DNA from: Cupriavidus sp. P-10
GTDB taxonomy: Bacteria > Pseudomonadota > Gammaproteobacteria > Burkholderiales > Burkholderiaceae
Direction: 5' to 3'
Length of the DNA stretch: 64,000 nucleotides
NCBI RefSeq assembly: GCF_003402535.2
Contig: NZ_AP025170.1
Span: 1,178,001 to 1,242,000, forward strand
The translations under genes were made by a program, and so were the position numbers. Each line of letters opens with the position of its first letter. Within the stretch, counting starts at the first letter, position 1. Below the pieces are notes generated by a model that was not told where the DNA came from, made no database searches, and saw only the letters and a program-made list of their open reading frames with translations. Positions 58,398 to 64,000 of the stretch are shown here, piece after piece.

Positions 58398-59276
58398 ATG
58401 TCTGCCAGTCCGCGCCTCGGTTTTGTCCAGTGCATCAGTCCGGCGGGCCTGCACCGCATGGCCTATCACGAATGGGGGGATCCCGCGAATCCTCGCGTGC
58501 TGGTGTGCGCGCACGGGCTGACGCGCACCGGCAGGGATTTCGATGCCGTCGCCAGCGCGCTGTGCGGCGACTATCGCGTGATCTGCCCCGACGTGGTCGG
58601 GCGCGGCCGCTCGGAATGGCTGGCCAACCCGGACGGCTACATCGTGCCGCAGTACGTGTCCGACATGGTCACGCTGATCGCCCGGCTCAACGTCGAGCAG
58701 GTGGACTGGTTCGGCACGTCGATGGGCGGGCTGATCGGCATGGGGCTGGCAGGGCTGCCCAAGTCGCCGGTGCGCAAGCTGCTGCTGAATGACGTCGGCC
58801 CCAGGATCGCGCTGTCGGCGGTGGAGCGGATCGGTGCCTACCTGGGCCTGCCGGTACGCTTCAAGACCTTCGAGGAAGGCCTGGCCTACCTGCAGACCAT
58901 CAGCGCGTCGTTCGGGCGCCACACGCCTGACCAGTGGCGCGAGCTTAACGCCGCCATCTTGAAACCGGTGCAGGGTGGCGAGGGGCTGGAATGGGGCTTG
59001 CATTACGACCCGCAACTGGCCGTGCCTTTCCGCAAGTCCACGCCCGAAGCGGTGGCAGCGGGCGAAGCCGCGCTGTGGCGCAGCTTCGAGGCCATCGAAG
59101 CCTCGGTGCTGGTGGTGCGCGGTGCGCAGTCCGATTTGCTGCTGCGCGAGACCGTGGCCGAGATGGTGGCGCGCGGCAAGCATGTCAGCTCGGTGGAAGT
59201 CCCTGAAGTGGGGCATGCACCAACCTTTGTCGATCCGGCGCAGATCGCGATCGCCCGGCAGTTCTTTGTCGGGTGA
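58398..59276 (+). CDS. phaY2: Alpha/beta hydrolase, likely intracellular 3HB-oligomer hydrolase
   Basis: This encodes 292 aa from ATG 58398, with CAGGAG upstream. The nucleophile elbow is GTSMGG (S108), with an AHGLTRTG oxyanion motif. It lies divergent to hbdH, and recall of the Cupriavidus gene order (hbdH, an oligomer hydrolase, RidA, relA) suggests the PhaY2-type hydrolase that cleaves 3-hydroxybutyrate oligomers from PHB breakdown. Without a search the specific name stays tentative; a general carboxylesterase is the alternative. Confidence 0.75.
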   Translation: MSASPRLGFVQCISPAGLHRMAYHEWGDPANPRVLVCAHGLTRTGRDFDAVASALCGDYRVICPDVVGRGRSEWLANPDGYIVPQYVSDMVTLIARLNVEQVDWFGTSMGGLIGMGLAGLPKSPVRKLLLNDVGPRIALSAVERIGAYLGLPVRFKTFEEGLAYLQTISASFGRHTPDQWRELNAAILKPVQGGEGLEWGLHYDPQLAVPFRKSTPEAVAAGEAALWRSFEAIEASVLVVRGAQSDLLLRETVAEMVARGKHVSSVEVPEVGHAPTFVDPAQIAIARQFFVG

Positions 59277-59326
59277 GTTTGCGCGCATCGCGCGGCGGAC
59301 CTGTTTTTATCGATCAACGCATTGTC

Positions 59327-59689
59327 ATGAGTAACCTTGAACTGAAGCGCGCCCACGTGGGCAAGCGGTTGTCCGAATACGCGGTCTATAACGGCGTGGT
59401 CTACCTGGCCGGCCAGGTTCCGGAAGTCGATCCCAAGGCCGATCTCCGCGGCCAGACGAGCGAAGTGCTCGGCCATATCGATCGCCTGCTGGCCGAGGCC
59501 GGCAGCGACAAGACCCGCATCCTGTCGTGCCAGATCTTCCTGACCGACATCACGCAGATCGGCGTCATGAACGAGGTCTGGGACGCCTGGGTCCCGCAGG
59601 GCAATACGCCCCCGCGCGCCACCGTCGAAGCCCGCCTGGGCAATCCCGATTACCTGATCGAAGTGGTGGTGACCGCTGCGCTCAACTGA
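59327..59689 (+). CDS. RidA/YjgF-family protein
   Basis: This encodes 120 aa from ATG 59327. The fold-typical segments VVYLAGQVPE, TRILSCQIFLTDI and PPRATVEARL are present, including the conserved Arg of the RidA site. Family members deaminate reactive enamine and imine intermediates. It is placed between the hydrolase and relA, only 15 bp before relA, so co-transcription is likely. Confidence 0.88.
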   Translation: MSNLELKRAHVGKRLSEYAVYNGVVYLAGQVPEVDPKADLRGQTSEVLGHIDRLLAEAGSDKTRILSCQIFLTDITQIGVMNEVWDAWVPQGNTPPRATVEARLGNPDYLIEVVVTAALN

Positions 59690-59704
59690 TGCAGGCGTTG
59701 TGAC

Positions 59705-61930
59705 ATGGTGACGTCGACCGACCTGGCTGGCCGGGTCGCAGGCATTCCGGATACCGAGCTGGTTGAGCGCGCACTGGCGTACGTGCGCGAGCATGGAGCC
59801 GGCGTGGCGCTGCCCACCGGCGAGACCGTGCAGTCGCACGCTGAGGGGATGCTGCGCATCCTCGATGGGCTGCGCGTGGACGATGCCGCGCGCGCCGCCG
59901 CATGCCTGTTCGGGCTGGCGGCATTCGTGCCCGGGACCGAGGCCGAGATCGAGCCGCGCTTCGGCGAAGAAGTGGCGCGGCTGGTCAACGGTGTGCGGCA
60001 GCTGCTGCGCATCGGCGCCATCGCCGGCAATCGCCCTGATGTGGAAGCGGCCGCGCCGTCAAAGAACGAGGCGCAGGCGCGCCACGAACAGGTCGAGGCA
60101 CTGCGCAAGATGCTGCTCGCGTTCGCGCAGGACATCCGCGTGGTGCTGGTGCGGCTGGCGTCGCGGCTGCAGACGCTGCGCTGGCTTGCGGAGACCAAGC
60201 ACACGCCGACCCCGGGCGTGGCGCGCGAAACGCTCGACATCTACGCGCCGCTGGCCAACCGCCTGGGTATCTGGCAGATGAAGTGGGAGCTGGAAGACCT
60301 GGCGTTCCGCTTCGAGCAGCCCGACACCTACAAGCGCATCGCCAGGCTGCTGGACGAAAAGCGCATCGAGCGCGAAGGCTATATTGCCGGCGCCATCGCG
60401 CGGCTGCAGTCCGAGCTGACGGCCGCCGGCATCCGTGCCGAGGTGTCCGGCCGGCCCAAGCACATCTACAGCATCTGGAAGAAGATGCGCGGCAAGGAGC
60501 TTGATTTTGCCGACCTGTACGATGTGCGCGCCTTCCGCGTGATCGTCGAAGATATCAAGGACTGCTATACGGTGCTGGGTATCGTCCACCATATCTGGCA
60601 GCCGATCCCGCGCGAGTTCGATGACTACATCTCGCGGCCCAAGGCCAACGGCTACAAGTCGCTGCACACGGTGGTGATCGGCGATGACGGTCGCGCTTTC
60701 GAGGTGCAGATCCGCACGTACGAGATGCACCACTTCGCCGAATACGGCGTGGCGGCGCACTGGCGCTACAAGGAAGCTGGCAGCAAGGGCTACGGTGGGC
60801 AGTTCTCCGCCAGCGAACGCTACGACGAGAAAATCGCCTGGCTGCGCCAGCTGCTGGCATGGAAGGACGATGCCGATCACAGCGTGGCGCACGACGAGTG
60901 GGAGCAGCTCAAGCACGCCGCGATCGACGACCACATCTACGTGCTGACGCCGCAGGCCCGCGTGGTAGCGTTGCCGCACGGCGCGACGCCGCTGGACTTC
61001 GCCTATTACCTCCACAGCGACCTCGGCCACCGTTGCCGCGGCGCGCGCGTGGACGGCACCATGGTGCCGCTGAATACCACGCTGAAGAACGGCCAGACCG
61101 TCGAGATCATCGCGGTCAAGCAGGGCGGGCCCTCGCGCGACTGGCTCAATGCCGAGCTTGGCTACCTGGCCAGCAGCCGTGCGCGCGCCAAGGTGCGCGC
61201 GTGGTTCAACGCGCTCGATTCGCAGGAGACCATCGCACAGGGCCGCGCCCTGATCGACAAGACCCTGCAGCGCGAGGGTAAGACCGCGGTCAAGCTGGAA
61301 GACCTGGCCGCGCGGCTGAACTTCAAGACGCCCGACGACCTGTTCGCGGCGGTGGCCAAGGATGAGTTCAGCCTGCGCCATGTCGAGCACGCGCTGCGCC
61401 ACCCCGAAGGCGAAACCCAGGCGCCGCTCAGCGAGGAAGACGCCGTCACCAAGAAGAGCCGTGCCACCAGCGTGGCGCGCGGCGCCAAGAGCGGCGTGCT
61501 GGTGGTGGGCGTGGATTCGTTGATGACGCAGATGTCGCGCTGCTGCAAGCCGGCGCCACCGGACGATATCGTCGGCTTTGTCACGCGCGGACGCGGGGTG
61601 TCGATCCACCGGCGCAACTGCCATACCTTCCAGCAGTTGTCGGCGCGCGCGCCCGAGCGGGTGATCCAGACCGAGTGGGGGCAGAAGAGCCACGCGGCGG
61701 TGTATCCGGTTGATATCCACGTCGAGGCAATCGACCGGCAGGGGTTGCTGCGCGATATCTCTGAAGTGCTGTCGCGCGAGAAGATTAACGTCACCGGCGT
61801 GAAGACTTTGTCGAGCAAGGGCGTGGCACGCATGCAGTTCACCGCCGAGGTGTCCGAGGCGACGCAACTGCAGCGCGCGCTGTCGCTGATCGAAGAGGTG
61901 CAGGGGGTATTGCAGGCAAAAAGAAAGTGA
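59705..61930 (+). CDS. relA: (p)ppGpp synthetase
   Basis: This encodes 741 aa. Order: a degenerate HD domain (residues 10-140) lacking the catalytic HDxxED, a synthetase domain (about 220-340) with YDVRAFRVIV, REFDDYISRPKANGYKSLHT, then TGS (HIYVLTPQARVVALPHGATPLDFAYYLHS), a zinc-finger-type segment (CCKPAPPDDIVGF) and a C-terminal ACT domain. The synthetase EFDD (E304-D307) is the ExDD signature of monofunctional RelA, not the RxKD of bifunctional Rel/SpoT, and the dead HD agrees. It makes (p)ppGpp on amino-acid-starved ribosomes. Confidence 0.92.
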   Translation: MVTSTDLAGRVAGIPDTELVERALAYVREHGAGVALPTGETVQSHAEGMLRILDGLRVDDAARAAACLFGLAAFVPGTEAEIEPRFGEEVARLVNGVRQLLRIGAIAGNRPDVEAAAPSKNEAQARHEQVEALRKMLLAFAQDIRVVLVRLASRLQTLRWLAETKHTPTPGVARETLDIYAPLANRLGIWQMKWELEDLAFRFEQPDTYKRIARLLDEKRIEREGYIAGAIARLQSELTAAGIRAEVSGRPKHIYSIWKKMRGKELDFADLYDVRAFRVIVEDIKDCYTVLGIVHHIWQPIPREFDDYISRPKANGYKSLHTVVIGDDGRAFEVQIRTYEMHHFAEYGVAAHWRYKEAGSKGYGGQFSASERYDEKIAWLRQLLAWKDDADHSVAHDEWEQLKHAAIDDHIYVLTPQARVVALPHGATPLDFAYYLHSDLGHRCRGARVDGTMVPLNTTLKNGQTVEIIAVKQGGPSRDWLNAELGYLASSRARAKVRAWFNALDSQETIAQGRALIDKTLQREGKTAVKLEDLAARLNFKTPDDLFAAVAKDEFSLRHVEHALRHPEGETQAPLSEEDAVTKKSRATSVARGAKSGVLVVGVDSLMTQMSRCCKPAPPDDIVGFVTRGRGVSIHRRNCHTFQQLSARAPERVIQTEWGQKSHAAVYPVDIHVEAIDRQGLLRDISEVLSREKINVTGVKTLSSKGVARMQFTAEVSEATQLQRALSLIEEVQGVLQAKRK

Positions 61931-61939
61931 TGCTATACT
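61910..61939 (+). promoter_or_regulatory. Probable promoter of tRNA-Val
   Basis: TTGCAG (61910-61915) and TATACT (61934-61939) are 18 bp apart and overlap the end of relA. The tRNA starts 13 bp after the -10 box, so transcription would begin close to or at the tRNA 5' end. Confidence 0.6.
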
Positions 61940-61951
61940 TGCGTCTTCGCT

Positions 61952-62028
61952 AGGCTCGTAGCTCAGCTGGTTAGAGCACCACCTTGACATGGTGGGGGTC
62001 GTTGGTTCGAGTCCAATCGAGCCTACCA
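61952..62028 (+). tRNA. tRNA-Val (anticodon GAC)
   Basis: The acceptor arms AGGCTCG (61952-61958) and CGAGCCT (62018-62024) pair, with an encoded CCA (62026-62028). The anticodon stem CCACC/GGTGG encloses TTGACAT, giving anticodon GAC. The D arm AGCTCAGCTGGTTAGAGC and T arm GGTTCGAGTCC are regular. No terminator is seen before the thrS leader, so the two may share a transcript. Confidence 0.97.
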
Positions 62029-62093
62029 ACGAATTGCAGTAACAACGAAGTGCAGCAAATCCGATTCAACCTGACATGGAACGGAAAGGCATC

Positions 62094-62138
62094 ATGTTCA
62101 TGACACCGCGAACTACTACCGCTGGCAAGCGACAGTAG
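62094..62138 (+). CDS. Threonine-rich leader peptide of thrS
   Basis: A 14-codon frame (MFMTPRTTTAGKRQ, then TAG) starts at ATG 62094 and is preceded by GGAAAGG (62083-62089). Four of its fourteen residues are threonine, three of them in a row (ACT ACT ACC, 62112-62120). It precedes the threonyl-tRNA synthetase gene and is followed by an intrinsic terminator, as expected for a ribosome-mediated attenuator that responds to charged tRNA-Thr. Translation has not been shown; a second in-frame ATG at 62100 is an alternative start. Confidence 0.65.
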   Translation: MFMTPRTTTAGKRQ

Positions 62139-62139
62139 T
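62112..62139 (+). promoter_or_regulatory. Pause-type hairpin over the threonine codons
   Basis: ACTACT (62112-62117) pairs with AGTAGT (62134-62139), with an inner CGCT/AGCG stem (62120-62123 with 62128-62131) and a GGCA loop. The left arm is made of the two ACT threonine codons and the right arm covers the stop codon. A ribosome stalled on the Thr codons would prevent it from forming. Confidence 0.6.
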
Positions 62140-62183
62140 CGAGGTGCGCCTTCCGACCCGGTTGAAGCGGGTTTGACAAAGAG

Positions 62184-62210
62184 AAACGCGGCCTTGGCCG
62201 CGTTTTTTTT
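62184..62210 (+). terminator. Intrinsic terminator in the thrS leader (attenuator)
   Basis: AAACGCGGCC (62184-62193) pairs perfectly with GGCCGCGTTT (62196-62205), and the T-run continues to 62210. It lies 45 bp after the leader peptide stop and 187 bp before thrS, so transcripts must read through it to express thrS from upstream promoters. A small hairpin (ACCCG 62156-62160, CGGGT 62168-62172) lies between. From 62211 to 62396 I see no other clear element; a promoter inside this stretch cannot be excluded. Confidence 0.85.
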
Positions 62211-62396
62211 CGTCTGTCGCCTGCCAGCAGCCTGATAAGCTGCCGCTCGCGCGCGTTGGCGTGCATGCGCAGTGTGCAGCAATAAACAATCGAACAATCG
62301 CCGGGCCGTGCAGCCGCGGACCGGTGCCCGCAAGATGCAGTTTGATCCGCCTGGCCGAGGCGCTACGCGCCGCCGGCGGAATCCTGGAGAGTCCAA

Positions 62397-64000
62397 ATGA
62401 TCGCAATCACGCTGCCGGATGGGTCCCGCCGCGAGTTTCCGGGCCCGGTGACGGTTGCCGAAGTGGCGCAGAGCATCGGCTCGGGCCTGGCCAAGGCCGC
62501 GCTGGCCGGCAAGGTCGACGGCAAGCTGGTCGACACGAGCTACAAGATCGAAGACGACGCCCAGCTGGCCATCGTCACGGACAAGGACGCCGACGGCGTC
62601 GATGTGATCCGTCACTCCACGGCGCACTTGCTGGCCTATGCCGTCAAGGAACTGTATCCGGAAGCGCAGGTGACGATCGGGCCGGTGATCGAGAACGGCT
62701 TCTACTACGACTTCGCCTACAAGCGCCCCTTCACGCCCGAAGACCTCGCCGCCATCGAAAAGAAGATGACGGAACTCTCCCGCAAGGACGAGAAGGTCGT
62801 GCGCGAAGTGTGGAACCGCGACGAAGCCGTGGCGCTGTTCGAGTCGATGGGCGAGAAGTACAAGGCCGAGATCATCGCCTCGATCCCGGCCGACCAGGAA
62901 ATCGGGCTGTACCGCGAAGGCAAGTTCGTCGACCTGTGCCGCGGCCCGCACGTGCCGTCGACGGGCAAGCTCAAGGTCTTCAAGCTGATGAAGGTGGCCG
63001 GCGCCTACTGGCGCGGCGACGCCAACAACGAGATGCTCCAGCGCATCTACGGCACGGCCTGGGCCAGGAAGGAAGACCAGGAAGCCTACCTGCACATGCT
63101 GGAAGAGGCCGAGAAGCGCGACCACCGCAAGCTGGGCAAGACGCTCGACCTGTTCCACCTGCAGGAAGAGGCGCCCGGCATGGTGTTCTGGCATCCGAAG
63201 GGCTGGCAGGTGTGGCAGGCCGTCGAGCAGTACATGCGCGGCCGCCTGGGCAACGCCGGCTACGACGAGGTGCGCACGCCACAGGTGATGGACCGTTCGC
63301 TCTGGGAAAAGTCCGGCCACTGGCAGAACTACAAAGAGAACATGTTCGTCACGGAGTCGGAGAAGCGCGACTACGCGATCAAGCCGATGAACTGCCCGGG
63401 CCACGTGCAGATCTTCAACCACGGCCTGCGCTCTTACCGCGACCTGCCGCTGCGCCTGGCCGAGTTCGGCGCCTGCCACCGCAATGAGCCTTCGGGCGCG
63501 CTGCACGGCCTGATGCGCGTGCGCGGCTTTGTGCAGGACGATGCCCACATCTTCTGCACGGAAGAGCAGATCGTGGCCGAAGCCAAGGCCTTCAACGAGC
63601 TGGCGTTCTCGGTCTACGACGACTTCGGCTTCAAGAACGTTTCGGTGAAGCTGTCGCTGCGCCCCGAACAGCGCGCCGGCTCGGACGAGGTCTGGGACCA
63701 CGCCGAGGAAGGCCTGCGCCTGGCGCTGCGCGCGTGCGGCGTGGAGTGGGAAGAGCTGCCGGGCGAGGGTGCGTTCTATGGCCCGAAGGTGGAATACCAC
63801 ATCAAGGACGCGATCGGCCGTTCGTGGCAATGCGGCACGCTGCAGCTTGACCTGGTGCTGCCGGAGCGCCTGGGGGCCGAATACGTCTCCGAGGACAACT
63901 CGCGCAAGCGCCCGGTCATGCTTCACCGCGCCATCCTGGGCTCTTTCGAGCGCTTCCTGGGCATCCTGCTGGAAAACCACGCCGGCGCGCTGCCCGCCTG
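62397..64000 (+). CDS. thrS: Threonyl-tRNA synthetase (cut by window end)
   Basis: The first 534 codons are visible, starting at ATG 62397 with GGAGA upstream. Order: TGS domain (residues 1-62), the editing domain with HSTAH (H73, H77) and the Cys of DLCRGPH (C181), then the class II catalytic core with the zinc ligand in MNCPGH (C333) and the motif 2 region [32 protein letters not shown]. The C-terminal anticodon-binding domain lies beyond the window. The enzyme charges tRNA-Thr and clears mischarged Ser. It is preceded by a threonine-rich leader peptide and terminator. Confidence 0.97.
   Translation, partial: MIAITLPDGSRREFPGPVTVAEVAQSIGSGLAKAALAGKVDGKLVDTSYKIEDDAQLAIVTDKDADGVDVIRHSTAHLLAYAVKELYPEAQVTIGPVIENGFYYDFAYKRPFTPEDLAAIEKKMTELSRKDEKVVREVWNRDEAVALFESMGEKYKAEIIASIPADQEIGLYREGKFVDLCRGPHVPSTGKLKVFKLMKVAGAYWRGDANNEMLQRIYGTAWARKEDQEAYLHMLEEAEKRDHRKLGKTLDLFHLQEEAPGMVFWHPKGWQVWQAVEQYMRGRLGNAGYDEVRTPQVMDRSLWEKSGHWQNYKENMFVTESEKRDYAIKPMNCPGHVQIFNHGLRSYRDLPLRLAEFGACHRNEPSGALHGLMRVRGFVQDDAHIFCTEEQIVAEAKAFNELAFSVYDDFGFKNVSVKLSLRPEQRAGSDEVWDHAEEGLRLALRACGVEWEELPGEGAFYGPKVEYHIKDAIGRSWQCGTLQLDLVLPERLGAEYVSEDNSRKRPVMLHRAILGSFERFLGILLENHAGALPA

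Noticed and set aside
61971..63980. 669-codon minus-strand open frame opposite thrS
   Set aside because: It is antisense to conserved thrS codons and to tRNA-Val and its leader. The composition is the His/Arg/Gln-rich pattern of a reversed GC-rich gene and no family is visible.

Overview
The window is GC-rich, densely coded bacterial DNA whose gene content and order point to a Cupriavidus chromosome, probably close to C. necator. The reasons are the betaproteobacterial families present (Bug/TctC binding proteins, gram-negative porins, DUF2069, RelA with a degenerate HD domain), the set of poly(3-hydroxybutyrate) (PHB) mobilisation genes, and the run hbdH / oligomer hydrolase / RidA / relA / tRNA-Val / thrS. 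The species assignment is recalled, not checked. I see no insertion sequences, prophage or CRISPR array.

1-6.7 kb is housekeeping: the end of lysC, tRNA-Ser(GCT), a small secreted protein, an RRM protein, ferredoxin-NADP reductase and a biotin-dependent pyruvate carboxylase. 6.9-24.8 kb is catabolic and accessory: a porin; a five-gene minus-strand operon for CoA-ester degradation (acyl-CoA dehydrogenase, thiolase-like protein, two MaoC-fold proteins, SDR); two divergent MalT-type (LAL) LuxR regulators; a Bug binding protein; a class III CoA-transferase or racemase; an acyl-CoA ligase; and an IclR regulator. 24.9-32.0 kb is a peptide or opine-type ABC operon whose binding protein and first permease are fused in frame, followed by a porin and an N-formylglutamate amidohydrolase.

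32-49.3 kb is mixed: an FAD oxidoreductase, DUF2069-wrbA, YihY, an Mpo1-like protein, an alpha/beta hydrolase with metY, a CBS protein, an MFS-acyltransferase fusion, a GST, aroC, an MFS transporter, an L-2-hydroxyglutarate oxidase-like gene with its GntR regulator, a PilZ protein and ETF-ubiquinone oxidoreductase. 49.6-54.1 kb holds an SDR, a TRAP transporter (small permease, large permease, binding protein) and a thioesterase.

54.1-59.3 kb is a ketone-body and PHB-mobilisation block: a PAS-LuxR regulator diverging from scoAB, a DGC and a DUF411 metal-site protein, 3-hydroxybutyrate dehydrogenase, and a likely 3HB-oligomer hydrolase. It is followed directly by ridA and relA, so carbon-store mobilisation lies beside the stringent-response synthetase. 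The window ends with tRNA-Val(GAC), a threonine-rich leader peptide with a pause-type hairpin and an intrinsic terminator, and the start of thrS. That arrangement looks like a ribosome-mediated attenuator and is the strongest candidate here for an undescribed regulatory system. Other notable signals are four CCTATG-type repeats phased at exactly 11 bp upstream of one LAL regulator, the ABC fusion, and several strong inverted repeats in divergent promoters.
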